Source of the DNA: Sphingomonas faeni
GTDB taxonomy: Bacteria; Pseudomonadota; Alphaproteobacteria; Sphingomonadales; Sphingomonadaceae
NCBI RefSeq assembly: GCF_003053745.1
Contig: NZ_QAYE01000005.1
Location: 124,001 to 188,000, forward strand
Direction: 5' to 3'
Length of the DNA: 64,000 bases
Below, piece after piece: positions 54,376 to 62,894 of the stretch. Under the pieces are notes generated by a model, which saw only the letters and a list, made by a program, of their open reading frames with translations, had not been told where the DNA came from and searched no databases. Within the stretch, counting starts at the first letter, position 1. Each line of letters opens with the position of its first letter. Both the position numbers and the translations under genes were made by a program.

Positions 54376-55998
54376 CTACAACCCCACTGCCAGCTTGCTA
54401 AACAAGGTCCAGCTCACCGGCGTCTTCCCATACGCCGCCTCCAGCGCCGCCGGCTTAGCATACGCCGCCACGGTCCCGCCAAGCGCCAACCCGAGCGGTC
54501 CGACGATCGGCAACCGGTACGCATACCCGACCTCCGCCTTCGTCACCCGGAACTTCCGATCGTGCAGCGGATCGCCCTCATCCGGAAAAAGCTCGTCGTT
54601 CGCCACGTTCTCGACCCTGCCGAACACCGCATGCCGCGCCGAAAGCTCATACGTAGCCTCCGCCAGAAACGCGCTCAGCTTCTCCCCCGGCACCCGATCC
54701 TTAAGGCTATACGCAAACGTCGTCGCCAGCCCGCCCCGCGCATATTGCACGCTGGCCGTCGAGCGATTCTCGTCCTCCCCCGGATGCTGCGCCTCGGGCT
54801 CCTTCAGCCGCCCATGGCTCACCTGCACCGCCCAGAACGGCGACGGCGTCCACGTCCCGCGCACGCTCCACGAATCGAGTCGCGGCGTCTCGATGTTCCA
54901 GCGATGCTCGTCCGGCTCGCGCCCCTTGAACGCCGACGCCTCCAGCTGGAACGCGGGCGTCGCATACCCCGCCGTCACCACGCCGTAGGTGATGTGCGTC
55001 GAGTCGAACCAGTGATGCGTGATCGGCGACATCGGCTGATACCGCGCCGACCCGCGGTGCATGAACGCGCTCGGCCCCAGCGCCGGCTCGCCGACCGGCC
55101 CGCCATACAGGAACACCGTGTCGCCGTTCCCCAGCCGGTAATCGATCTTCGCGGCAAGCTCCATGAACAGGTCGTGCGGATGCTGCCGATCGACCAGCGG
55201 CCGGTCGTTCGCCAGCTCGCCGGTCGCAAACAGATTGGTGTAGCCGCGCGCGCCCATCAGCGGCTCAAGGCTGTTCATCGTCCGCAACTGGATATGAAAC
55301 CGGTCGCCCAGGTCGCGATCCGCCATCAGCATCGCCATCGACTGCACGAACGCCTCGCTCCGCCCGCGCGGGCCCCCCTGGTCGGTCGCGACGCCCCAAG
55401 CATAGCCATGCGCCATCAGCGCCCACTCGCCCGCCTGCGTCATATACCCGCGCATCGGCCCCTCGGCTGCCGGCAACCGCGACGTCCCGCTACCCTGGCT
55501 GTAGAACCCGGCCGACGTGCCCATCGCCATCCCCGCCATCGCCGAGCCCGCTGGCATCTTCGCCACCGCCGCATCGGATGCCGCGCGATAGGCGGGGTCG
55601 GCGATCATCGCATGCCCCATCGCGCTATGGTCCATCGCCATCCCGGGCATCGCCGAGTGATCCATCTGCGCATGATCCATCCCCGGCATGGCGTCCGGCA
55701 TCGCAGACGGTGCGGCCGGAGCCGGCGGCGCGACCGGAGCAGGGTGGTCCATCGCTGAATGATCGACAGCCCTCCCAGACTGCGAAGCCGGAACCGCCGG
55801 AGCAGCCGAGCGCTTAGCCGCCGGCCGCGACTTCGCCTTCTTCACCGTCGTCTTGCGAACCGCATCCGGCATCGTCATGCCCGGCATGGCCATGGAATGT
55901 TGCGCCACCGCAGCAACCGGCAGCACCGCCGCTACGACACCGCCCGCAAGCAGCATCGCCCTCACGGCACCAGCCGCGAGCAACCTCGATCGAGTCAT
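54376..55998 (-). CDS. Met/His-rich outer-membrane protein, presumed copper-related
   Basis: 540 residues. Signal peptide (about 1-33, ending AAVAQ). The next 130 residues are rich in Met, His, Pro and Ala, with repeated MDHSAM, MPGM and DHAQM units like those of copper-binding CopB-type proteins. The rest (about 160-540) is beta-rich with motifs AHGYAWGVATDQGGPRGRSEAFVQSMAMLM, LVDRQHPHDLFMELAAKIDY and PITHHWFDSTHITYGVV. I think it is a widespread but uncharacterised family, here with a metal-binding N-terminal extension. A small Cys/His-rich secreted protein gene lies upstream, same strand. Confidence 0.72.
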   Translation of the reverse strand: MTRSRLLAAGAVRAMLLAGGVVAAVLPVAAVAQHSMAMPGMTMPDAVRKTTVKKAKSRPAAKRSAAPAVPASQSGRAVDHSAMDHPAPVAPPAPAAPSAMPDAMPGMDHAQMDHSAMPGMAMDHSAMGHAMIADPAYRAASDAAVAKMPAGSAMAGMAMGTSAGFYSQGSGTSRLPAAEGPMRGYMTQAGEWALMAHGYAWGVATDQGGPRGRSEAFVQSMAMLMADRDLGDRFHIQLRTMNSLEPLMGARGYTNLFATGELANDRPLVDRQHPHDLFMELAAKIDYRLGNGDTVFLYGGPVGEPALGPSAFMHRGSARYQPMSPITHHWFDSTHITYGVVTAGYATPAFQLEASAFKGREPDEHRWNIETPRLDSWSVRGTWTPSPFWAVQVSHGRLKEPEAQHPGEDENRSTASVQYARGGLATTFAYSLKDRVPGEKLSAFLAEATYELSARHAVFGRVENVANDELFPDEGDPLHDRKFRVTKAEVGYAYRLPIVGPLGLALGGTVAAYAKPAALEAAYGKTPVSWTLFSKLAVGL

Positions 55999-56049
55999 CG
56001 TTATATCCTTGGAAAAGCCTGAAAATCACGGTGCCTCAGCACCCGACGA

Positions 56050-56403
56050 TTAAGCTTCTCGCGGAGGCCGCAAAGCCGGCGCGACGCCAGCCCCAAGATC
56101 CAGCACCGCCGCCCGCTCGGTCACCATAACCGGCTCCCGCAACGCCACGCCGAGCACCCGGGCGGCATTCCAGTTCGAAGGCGGCACGCACCCGATGCAC
56201 CCATGCAGCGGCGTAGCCTTCCGATCGGGCGCCTCGTGATCCGGCCGATTGCCCGATATCGCCTCGTGCGTCCCGCCCATCGCCGCCATGTCCATGACGA
56301 CGCCATGTCCGCGCGAAGCAGACACGTCATGACACGCCGCCGGCGCCACCGCAGGAAACGCAAACGCAGCAAGGAGCAAAGCCAGGATCAGGCGCGCGAG
56401 CAT
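56050..56403 (-). CDS. Small secreted Cys/His protein upstream of the Met/His-rich protein
   Basis: 117 residues. Signal peptide 1-22 (PAVAPAACHD). The mature region has several His/Met (SRGHGVVMDMAAMGGTHEA), followed by LHGCIGCVPP with a CxxC-like CIGC, which could bind copper. The end is Pro/Arg-rich. Lies 51 bases upstream of the Met/His-rich protein gene, so they are probably one operon. Family not recognised; the metal link is inferred from composition. Confidence 0.68.
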   Translation of the reverse strand: MLARLILALLLAAFAFPAVAPAACHDVSASRGHGVVMDMAAMGGTHEAISGNRPDHEAPDRKATPLHGCIGCVPPSNWNAARVLGVALREPVMVTERAAVLDLGAGVAPALRPPREA

Positions 56404-56527
56404 GTCGCCGTTCTACGCCGCCGCGCAACCCGCGACAACCTCGCAGTCTTTCCTCAAACCCGGCAGAGCCACAGCCGCATCAAATCGCCGACTTGCCCGA
56501 AAGCCGCGAAAGGTTCAGCCTCGGCCC

Positions 56528-56767
56528 ATGAAGACCCCAACGCACCCCGACCGAACCGAAACGCGCCAAGCCCCCGCCGCCAAAGTCTCGATCCGGATCG
56601 GCAAGCGCACCACCTTCGACGCCTCGGTAACGACCGTCGGCCTGCTATCGGTCGGCGCCCTCGTATCCAGCATCCTCCTGTCCAGCGCCGTCATAGTCGC
56701 CGCAGCAGGCCGCAAGGCCGCAAGACGCCCGCTGGCCTTGCCTGACCATACCAAGACCGACGGCTGA
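56528..56767 (+). CDS. Small single-helix hypothetical protein
   Basis: 79 residues. Polar N-terminus (MKTPTHPDRTETRQ), a TIRIGKRTTFDA-like stretch, then one membrane helix (TVGLLSVGALVSSILLSSAVIVAAAG, about 36-61) and a basic end. No family known to me. No strong ribosome-binding site; ATG 56528 is chosen because translation upstream looks like random coding. Could be a false gene. Confidence 0.4.
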   Translation: MKTPTHPDRTETRQAPAAKVSIRIGKRTTFDASVTTVGLLSVGALVSSILLSSAVIVAAAGRKAARRPLALPDHTKTDG

Positions 56768-56789
56768 CGCCCAATTGCGAACATCGTTT

Positions 56790-57206
56790 TTAGGAAATTG
56801 GCGTGCCGAGAGGCGTCGGTAGATCACGCCACACTGTCAAAATGCCCTCCGAGCAATGGGAATATGGCTTTTTACATTCGAGAGACTGATCCATCCGATC
56901 ACGCAGCGCTTCTAGACTTCGGCAGGAGACACCCGTCTCAGTTTCAAGAAAGTGGTTCGGCTCCGGGTTCATCTTATGAGATAAGCTTAAGTAGCGAGTA
57001 AGTCGGGCCGGTAGAATCTTTGCTCCGTTCCAGTAGATCGAGCTGTCTTTCGTAAGCGAAATTTGGTTCATAGCCGGGCTCAGGCCATTGAAATTATGAG
57101 GCTTCTGCCAATAGTCCCGAGGAGGCTCGCACGCCTTCGGTTCGGGGGTTGAGCACGCGACCAAAAAGACGCAGGCAATTAGGGTCGCGTGACGGAGATC
57201 ATGCAT
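56790..57206 (-). CDS. Small Cys-rich lipoprotein in a lower-GC patch
   Basis: 138 residues. Signal peptide with lipobox F-L-V-A-C (about 14-18) from ATG 57206. Six or more cysteines in the mature part (KACEPP, VSCRSLEALRDRMDQSLECKKPYSHC), with a C-terminal WRDL. The region is visibly less GC-rich than its neighbours. No family recognised with confidence; the paired Cys and the Asp-rich helix resemble a secreted domain. Possibly acquired. Divergent from the excalibur-domain gene. Confidence 0.55.
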   Translation of the reverse strand: MHDLRHATLIACVFLVACSTPEPKACEPPRDYWQKPHNFNGLSPAMNQISLTKDSSIYWNGAKILPARLTRYLSLSHKMNPEPNHFLETETGVSCRSLEALRDRMDQSLECKKPYSHCSEGILTVWRDLPTPLGTPIS

Positions 57207-57334
57207 CTTCCCAAGCTGCCACAAGCTACACCGGCCTTCCACCCGATATCGGAGATGACGCCTCGCCTCCCCGTCACCTTGGCTGGCAACCACCGATAAA
57301 TATTCGTCAACCAGTACGCTCGTATGGTGGCATC

Positions 57335-57736
57335 ATGGAGCGTTCCTTTATCGCGGTCACGGCGATCGCCTCGACATTGATGTTTGCTGGTGTCTGGAAA
57401 GCCACTGAGCCGACATCGATTCCAGCCCCCGCTGTCGTCGATACCAAGGCGGTCCCCGATGTGGCGATCGCCGCGCCGCCGGTGCTGCGGCGACACGCCG
57501 TCGCGCCTGCACGACGCGTCGCAGACGCCGAGCCCTACAACGTCGTGCGACCAGCATTTGGATCATCGCCACCGGCCCGCCGTTCGACGAGCTCCGGGAC
57601 GGAAAGCTCGGTATTCTACAGTGGGTGCCGCGAAGTACGCGGGGCGGGGGCCGCACCGCTCCATCGCGGCCAGCCCGGCTATCGTGCCGGCATGGACGGC
57701 GATGGCGACGGGATAGCCTGCGAAAACTATCGCTGA
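57335..57736 (+). CDS. Excalibur calcium-binding domain protein
   Basis: 133 residues. Signal anchor at 1-22 (MERSFIAVTAIASTLMFAGV), a Pro/Ala/Arg linker, then a C-terminal excalibur domain: SVFYSGCREVRGAG...PLHRGQPGYRAGMDGDGDGIACE with the Asp-rich calcium loop DGDGDGIACE and two cysteines expected to pair. These domains sit on secreted nucleases and surface proteins; here it is alone, so it may be a small calcium-binding periplasmic protein. ATG 57335 is preceded by a weak purine stretch. Confidence 0.72.
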   Translation: MERSFIAVTAIASTLMFAGVWKATEPTSIPAPAVVDTKAVPDVAIAAPPVLRRHAVAPARRVADAEPYNVVRPAFGSSPPARRSTSSGTESSVFYSGCREVRGAGAAPLHRGQPGYRAGMDGDGDGIACENYR

Positions 57737-57757
57737 CCCGCCGCCGCCGCCAAACCG

Positions 57758-58855
57758 TCAGCTATGCAGGAAGTGCATCACGTCGCCGTCGTGCACGACG
57801 TAGGCCTTGCCTTCCGCGCGCAGCTTGCCTGCCTCGCGCGCCTTCGACTCACCGCCCAGCGCGATGAAGTCGTCGAACGCGATCGTCTCGGCGCGGATGA
57901 AGCCCTTTTCGAAATCGCCGTGGATCTCGCCCGCGGCCTGCGGTGCGGTCGCGCCCTCGTGGACGGTCCAGGCACGCGCTTCCTTCGGGCCGACCGTGAA
58001 GAACGTCAGCAGGTGGAGCAGCTTGTACCCGGCGGTGATGACGCGCGCGAGACCGGTCTCCTCCAGCCCCAGCTCGCCCAGGAATTCGCCGCGATCCTCC
58101 GCCGGCATCGTTGCGATCTCCGCCTCGATCGCCGCCGACACCACGACCGCCTCGGCGCCCTCGGCCTTCGCCTTTTCGAACACCCGCGCCGACAGCGCAT
58201 TGCCGTTCGCCGCATCGCCCTCGTCGACGTTGCACACGTACAGCACGGGTTTGGCGGTCAGCAGCTGCGCCTGCGCGAACACGCGCGCCTCGTCCTCGTC
58301 CTTCGGCACGGTCAACCGCGCGGGCTTGCCTTCGCGGAGCAATTCCAGCGCCTGGCCGAGCACGGCGGCGCCGATCTTGGCTTCCTTGTCGCCCTGCATG
58401 CCCTTCTTGGCGAGGTTCGGCACGCGCTTTTCCAGGCTTTCGAGATCGCTCAGCATCAGCTCGGTGTCGACCGTCTCGGCATCGGCGATCGGGTCGACCT
58501 TGTTGTCGACATGCGTCACGTCGCCGTCTTCGAAGCAGCGCAGCACGTGGACGATCGCGTCGACCTCGCGGATGTTGCCGAGGAACTGGTTGCCGAGCCC
58601 TTCGCCCTTCGACGCGCCGCGCACGAGGCCGGCGATGTCGACGAACCCGAGCTGCGTTTCGATGATCTTCTGCGATCCGGCGATCTTCGCCAGCGCGTCG
58701 AGCCGCTTGTCGGGCACGCCGACGTTACCGACGTTCGGCTCGATCGTGCAGAACGGATAGTTCGCCGCCTGCGCCGCGGCCGTCTCGGTCAGCGCGTTGA
58801 AGAGAGTGGACTTGCCGACGTTCGGCAGCCCCACGATGCCGCAGCGAAAACCCAT
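57758..58855 (-). CDS. ychF: Redox-regulated ATPase YchF (Obg-like)
   Basis: 365 residues. Member of the Obg GTPase group that prefers ATP; binds ribosomes and is involved in stress responses. P-loop GLPNVGKSTLFNALT (9-23), then DIAGLVRGASKGEGLGNQFL, then the TGS-like C-terminal domain (TFFTVGPKEARAWTVHEG...EIHGDFEKGFIRAETIAFDDFI) and a final AYVVHDGDVMHFLHS. NVDE and SAAIEAE replace the usual G4/G5 motifs, as normal for YchF. Single gene. Confidence 0.97.
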   Translation of the reverse strand: MGFRCGIVGLPNVGKSTLFNALTETAAAQAANYPFCTIEPNVGNVGVPDKRLDALAKIAGSQKIIETQLGFVDIAGLVRGASKGEGLGNQFLGNIREVDAIVHVLRCFEDGDVTHVDNKVDPIADAETVDTELMLSDLESLEKRVPNLAKKGMQGDKEAKIGAAVLGQALELLREGKPARLTVPKDEDEARVFAQAQLLTAKPVLYVCNVDEGDAANGNALSARVFEKAKAEGAEAVVVSAAIEAEIATMPAEDRGEFLGELGLEETGLARVITAGYKLLHLLTFFTVGPKEARAWTVHEGATAPQAAGEIHGDFEKGFIRAETIAFDDFIALGGESKAREAGKLRAEGKAYVVHDGDVMHFLHS

Positions 58856-58961
58856 GATATGCCCTTGGTATAAGAATGTGGTGGCGCTTTAGGGCAGGGC
58901 GCGAAGGAAGGCCAGCGGAGGCCGCTCGTGCATCGTTGGACGCCACCTCAATTATCTCCAC

Positions 58962-59068
58962 CACCCCGGCGAAGGCCGGGGCCCAGTTGGGGGACGTTGC
59001 TGACGATGGTCGGCACACCGTTATTGCCACCTTGCCAACTGGGCCCCGGCCTCCGCCGGGGTGGTGAC
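58962..59068. repeat. Family B palindrome
   Basis: ACCCCGGCGAAGGCCGGGGC-CCAGTTGGGG and its inverse ending GGGCCCCGGCCTCCGCCGGGGTGG, 42 bases apart. It lies in the 342-base gap between ychF and the alcohol dehydrogenase gene; the remaining parts (58856-58961, 59069-59197) hold no gene I can support, but should contain both promoters. Confidence 0.75.
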
Positions 59069-59197
59069 TAATCTAGGTAGCAGGCCTGATCGAACCACTC
59101 GATTGCCGCAATGCAGCAAAATTATCATACCGCTCGGTAGAGATGTCGCCGCTTGATGGTTATCATCGGTCTCTCCCCTGAAATACCCAGGAATTCC

Positions 59198-60262
59198 ATG
59201 ACCACGACCGCTAACGGCTACGCCGCGCAATCCCCCGAAACCCCGCTCGCCCCGTTCAGCTTCGAGCGCCGCGAGCCCGGCAAGACCGACGTCGCGATCG
59301 ACATCGCGTTCTGCGGCGTCTGCCATTCCGACCTCCACACCGCCAAGGGCGAGTGGGAAGGCACGCTCTACCCCTGCGTCCCCGGCCACGAGATCGTCGG
59401 CCACGTCACCGCCGTCGGCAGCGACGTCACCAAGTTCAAGGTCGGCGACGTCGTTGGCGTCGGCTGCATGGTCGACAGCTGCGGCGAATGCCCGTCGTGC
59501 AAGGACGGCGAGGAGCAATATTGCGAGACCACCGGCTTCGTCGGCACGTATAACGGCCCCGATCCCGTGCTCGGTGGCCACACCTTCGGCGGATATTCGG
59601 ACAAGATCGTCGTCGACGAAGGCTTCGTGCTGAAGGTCTCGCATCCCGAAGCCGACCTCGCTGCGGTCGCGCCGCTGCTGTGCGCCGGCATCACCACCTA
59701 TTCGCCGCTCAAGCACTGGAAGGTCGGCCCCGGCCAGAAGGTCGGCATCGTCGGTCTCGGCGGGCTCGGCCACATGGGCGTCAAGATCGCCAACGCGATG
59801 GGTGCCGAGGTCTACGTGTTCTCGACCTCGCCGAACAAGCGCGACGATGCCAAGCGTCTCGGCGCGAAGGACCTGATCGTGTCGAAGGACGAAGCCGCGA
59901 TGGCCGAACACGCCAACAGCTTCGACTTCATCCTGAACACCGTCGCGGCGAGCCACAACCTCGACACCTTCACCGCGCTACTCAAGCGCGACGGCACGAT
60001 GACGCTGGTCGGCGTACCCGAGCACGCACATCCGTCGCCCTCGGTCGGCAACCTGATCTTCAAGCGCCGCGCGATCGCCGGCTCGCTGATCGGCGGCATC
60101 GCCGAGACGCAGGAGATGCTCGACTTCTGCAACGAGCACGGCCTGGTATCGGACATCGAGATGATCCGCATGGACGAGATTGAACCCTCGTATCAGCGCA
60201 TGGTGAAGAGCGACGTAAAGTACCGCTTCGTCATCGACATGGCCTCGATGAAGGCGGCCTGA
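59198..60262 (+). CDS. NAD(P)-dependent alcohol dehydrogenase (zinc, YahK/CAD-like)
   Basis: 354 residues, medium-chain dehydrogenase/reductase. Catalytic zinc ligands C39 (CGVCHSDLHT), H (PGHE) and a later C; structural zinc in CGECPSCKDGEEQYC. The nucleotide fold is VGIVGLGGLGHMGVKIA. The sequence around the structural zinc and GGYSDKIVVDEGFV resembles the YahK/cinnamyl-alcohol group that reduces aldehydes with NADPH. AGGAA sits before the ATG 59198. Single gene, substrate unknown. Confidence 0.93.
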   Translation: MTTTANGYAAQSPETPLAPFSFERREPGKTDVAIDIAFCGVCHSDLHTAKGEWEGTLYPCVPGHEIVGHVTAVGSDVTKFKVGDVVGVGCMVDSCGECPSCKDGEEQYCETTGFVGTYNGPDPVLGGHTFGGYSDKIVVDEGFVLKVSHPEADLAAVAPLLCAGITTYSPLKHWKVGPGQKVGIVGLGGLGHMGVKIANAMGAEVYVFSTSPNKRDDAKRLGAKDLIVSKDEAAMAEHANSFDFILNTVAASHNLDTFTALLKRDGTMTLVGVPEHAHPSPSVGNLIFKRRAIAGSLIGGIAETQEMLDFCNEHGLVSDIEMIRMDEIEPSYQRMVKSDVKYRFVIDMASMKAA

Positions 60263-60297
60263 TCGGGCAGGGGGGCGCCGCGGCGCGTGCTACTGCT

Positions 60298-60394
60298 CCC
60301 TCCCCTTCAGGGGAGGGTCGGGGTGGGGCAGTGCTACAAGCGCTTGCATGTGCGGCGAAGCCCCACCCCAACCCTCCCTTAAAGGGGAGGGGGT
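60298..60394. repeat. Family A palindrome
   Basis: CCCTCCCCTTCAGGGGAGGG-TCGGGGTGGGGC and its inverse at about 60360-60394. It follows the alcohol dehydrogenase gene. Confidence 0.75.
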
Positions 60395-60410
60395 AAGAAG
60401 AACTAACTCC

Positions 60411-60520
60411 ACCACCCCGGCGAAGGCCGGGGCCCAAGTGGGAAGGCCAATCTGATGAAGGGCAGCCCTTCGTTAGCAACGTTTCCCAATTGGGCCCCGG
60501 CCTCCGCCGGGGTGGTACTA
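60411..60520. repeat. Family B palindrome
   Basis: ACCCCGGCGAAGGCCGGGGC-CCAAGTGGG and its inverse at about 60488-60520. Directly beside the family A unit, making a compound of two families between convergent genes. Confidence 0.7.
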
Positions 60521-60549
60521 TGCATGCCGAGCTGTCTCAGCCGCCCCGA

Positions 60550-61155
60550 TCACCACCGATAGTTAAAACTGATACTTATCCGTTCGCCCTTGGCAGCATT
60601 CGGCACGACCTCATGCCGCAACCAGCTCTCCCACAAGAACACGCTCCCCGGCTTAGGTTCCGCATAAACAAACGTCCGCAGATCCTCCGCAGCATCCTCC
60701 AGCCGGGTCGGCGCCGCCATCATCATCGGCAACCGCGGATCCTCCAGCTTGAGCGCGCCGGCCCCCTCCGGAATCGCCACGTACATCGTCCCCGACACGA
60801 CGCTATGCGGATGGATATGCCCCGAATGCGCGCCCCCGGGCTTCAGGACGTTCACCCAAAGACTGTCGAGCTTCAACTTCCGCCCGCCCAGATCGAACGC
60901 GCAATCCTTCGCGAACTGCGCGACATGCTTGTTGAGCAGCCGCACCAAATCCCCGAACCGCGGATCGCGGAGTGGCAGGTCGTTCAGCGACGCGTACGAC
61001 GTGTACCCGCGATACCCATGCGCCTTCGACCATGCGACCCCGGCGCGATCCGCCTTCGCCAGTTCGAGCGCGGCGTCCTCGAGTTCCTCGACCAGATCGT
61101 CGTCGCCGAGATCGGCCTCGTAGAACCGCGTGGCAAACAGGGAACGGGTGGTCAT
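60550..61155 (-). CDS. 2OG-Fe(II) oxygenase superfamily protein (TIGR02466-like)
   Basis: 201 residues. The double-stranded beta-helix features are an H-x-H-P region (HSGHIHPHSVVSGTMYV), a distal H (WLRHEVVP), and an arginine (GERISISFNYRW); together they could bind iron and 2-oxoglutarate. Start at ATG 61155 overlaps pth by four bases, so it is downstream of pth in one unit. Related oxygenases act on small molecules or peptides; the substrate here is not known. Confidence 0.82.
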   Translation of the reverse strand: MTTRSLFATRFYEADLGDDDLVEELEDAALELAKADRAGVAWSKAHGYRGYTSYASLNDLPLRDPRFGDLVRLLNKHVAQFAKDCAFDLGGRKLKLDSLWVNVLKPGGAHSGHIHPHSVVSGTMYVAIPEGAGALKLEDPRLPMMMAAPTRLEDAAEDLRTFVYAEPKPGSVFLWESWLRHEVVPNAAKGERISISFNYRW

Positions 61156-61721
61156 GGCTGCATCCTCAACGCGACATCGTTCATGAAGCGGACGTCGTCG
61201 CCTTCCGCCAGCCACTTGGCTTCCGCCGCCACCGCGCCGAGCATGTCGGACAACGGCTCGATTTCGGCCTTCGCATAATTGCCGAGCACATAGCCGGTGA
61301 CGCGATCCTTGTGCCCCGGATGCCCGATCCCCAGCCGCACGCGGCGAAACTCCGGTCCCAGATGCTGGTCGGTCGAGCGCAGGCCATTATGTCCCGCGGT
61401 CCCGCCGCCGGTCTTCACCTTCACGCGGAACGGCGCGATGTCGAGTTCGTCGTGGAACACCGTCAGCGCCTCGACGCCGAGCTTGTAGAACCGCAACGCC
61501 TCGCCGATCGCGCGGCCGCTCTCGTTCATGAAGGTCGCGGGTTTCAGCAGCAGGATCTTGGTCGACCCGATCCGCCCCTCCTGCGTCCAGCCCTGGAACT
61601 GCTTCTTGACCGCGCCGAAGCCATGCACCTCGGCGATCGCGTCGGCGACCATGAACCCGACATTGTGCCGGTGCATCGCATATTGCGCCCCCGGATTGCC
61701 GAGTCCCGCCCAGATCTGCAC
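61152..61721 (-). CDS. pth: Peptidyl-tRNA hydrolase
   Basis: 189 residues. Frees tRNA from prematurely ended peptidyl-tRNA. Active-site features: GLGNPGAQYAMHRHNVGFMVADAIAE (N10, H20), LLLKPATFMNESGRA, and VFHDELDIAP (Asp93 region), GGTAGHNGLRS. Typical length. Downstream of rplY, and upstream of the 2OG oxygenase gene with a four-base overlap. Confidence 0.97.
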   Translation of the reverse strand: MQIWAGLGNPGAQYAMHRHNVGFMVADAIAEVHGFGAVKKQFQGWTQEGRIGSTKILLLKPATFMNESGRAIGEALRFYKLGVEALTVFHDELDIAPFRVKVKTGGGTAGHNGLRSTDQHLGPEFRRVRLGIGHPGHKDRVTGYVLGNYAKAEIEPLSDMLGAVAAEAKWLAEGDDVRFMNDVALRMQP

Positions 61722-61758
61722 GTGTGATTCTCCAAAAGAACGCGTCGGCCACTTAACT

Positions 61759-61842
61759 GTGTTCTCCTGCGAACGCAGGAGCCCAGGGTAACGGGCGGCG
61801 GCGCTGCTTGATCCTGGACCCCCGCGTTCGCGAGGGACCAGT
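61759..61842. repeat. Family B palindrome
   Basis: TTCTCCTGCGAACGCAGGAG-CCCAGG and ATCCTGGACCCCCGCGTTCGCGAGGG, about 28 bases apart. It lies between the rplY terminator and pth on the minus strand. Confidence 0.7.
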
Positions 61843-61856
61843 AAGCGGCAGCCCCA

Positions 61857-61895
61857 TAAAACGAAACGGGCGGGAAAGCCCTAGCTTTCCCGCCC
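61857..61895 (-). terminator. Intrinsic terminator of rplY
   Basis: Minus strand: GGGCGGGAAAG / CTTTCCCGCCC, 11-bp perfect stem, 6-base loop, followed by GTTTCGTTTT. It lies 32 bases after the rplY stop codon. Confidence 0.8.
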
Positions 61896-61927
61896 GCCAG
61901 ATCATCCTAAGACGAAGGGCTGAACCC

Positions 61928-62626
61928 TCAGTCCTTCTTCTGCGGCGTGATCTTGTCGTCGTCGTTGTCGTCGTCGTTAGGCTCAACGACCGGCTCTTCG
62001 TCCGAAGCAGCCTCGGCAGCCTGTGCCTCGGCGACTTCAGCCTCGAGCTCTTCGTCTTCGACGGTCGGCACGGTCGGCGGCACGATCGTGGCGATCGCGA
62101 AGTCGCGGTCGTCGATCGCGGGCGTCGCGCCCTTGGGCAGCTTCACGTCGCTGATGTGGATCGAATCACCGATCTCCAGACCGGCGAGCGAAATCGTGAT
62201 CTCGCTCGGGATGTCCGAAGCGTCGACGACCAGCTCGATCTCGTGGCGCGTGATGTTGAGGACGCCCTTGCCCTTCTTGATGCCCGGCGCGTCGTCCTCG
62301 TCGGTGAACGCGATCGGCACCGCGACGGTGACGGTCGAATGCTCGCCGATGCGCAGGAAGTCGACATGGATCGGACGATCCGAAACCGGGTGGAACGAGA
62401 CGTCCTTCGGCAGCGTGCGCACGCCGTTGACCATCACGACGGAATTCATGAAGTGGCCGGTCATCAGCGCCTTCATCAGCGCCTTTTCCTCGAGGTGAAC
62501 CGAGGTTGGTTCCTGGTTCAGGCCGTAGATCACGGCAGGCACGCGGCCATCACGACGCAGCGCCCGGGAGGCTCCCTTGCCAACCCGGTCACGCGTCTCG
62601 GCTGCGAGCGTCAACTGGTCGCTCAT
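61928..62626 (-). CDS. rplY: Ribosomal protein L25 / general stress protein Ctc
   Basis: 232 residues. The N-terminal L25 domain ([31 protein letters not shown]) binds 5S rRNA; the C-terminal beta domain is of the TL5/Ctc type ([33 protein letters not shown]). The final stretch is highly acidic ([24 protein letters not shown]) and ends KITPQKKD. Two-domain Ctc proteins are usual in alphaproteobacteria. Strong terminator follows. Confidence 0.96.
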   Translation of the reverse strand: MSDQLTLAAETRDRVGKGASRALRRDGRVPAVIYGLNQEPTSVHLEEKALMKALMTGHFMNSVVMVNGVRTLPKDVSFHPVSDRPIHVDFLRIGEHSTVTVAVPIAFTDEDDAPGIKKGKGVLNITRHEIELVVDASDIPSEITISLAGLEIGDSIHISDVKLPKGATPAIDDRDFAIATIVPPTVPTVEDEELEAEVAEAQAAEAASDEEPVVEPNDDDNDDDKITPQKKD

Positions 62627-62744
62627 CTGTATTCTCCGAAACTCGTTTGTTGTCCTTCCCGCCCACGCCTCCAGGGATGACCATGGACCGGAAGCGCGGG
62701 CGCATAGCGGAAGTGGGTGATTTAATCAACTAACCTGAACCCTC

Positions 62745-62885
62745 GCCCCTCCGGGGAGAGGGAGGGGCCCGCGTGCGCTTGCACGTGGGAGGGTGAGGGG
62801 AGTGAGGCTCGGGACGTTCGCGCCAACTCCCCCTCACCCTTCCGTCGCAAGGGCTCCTCCCTCCCTCTCCCCGAGGGGAGAGGGA
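62745..62885. repeat. Family A palindrome (GAGGGTGAGGGG variant)
   Basis: CCCTCCGGGGAGAGGGAGGG, GGGAGGGTGAGGGG (62745-62800), mirrored at 62825-62885. It is almost the same as the unit at 39676-39826, and follows the GumN-like gene. Confidence 0.7.
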
Positions 62886-62894
62886 CTCGATGGC

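Noticed and set aside
57764..58873. A plus-strand frame over ychF
   Set aside because: Shadow of a fully recognisable ychF; composition is low-complexity.
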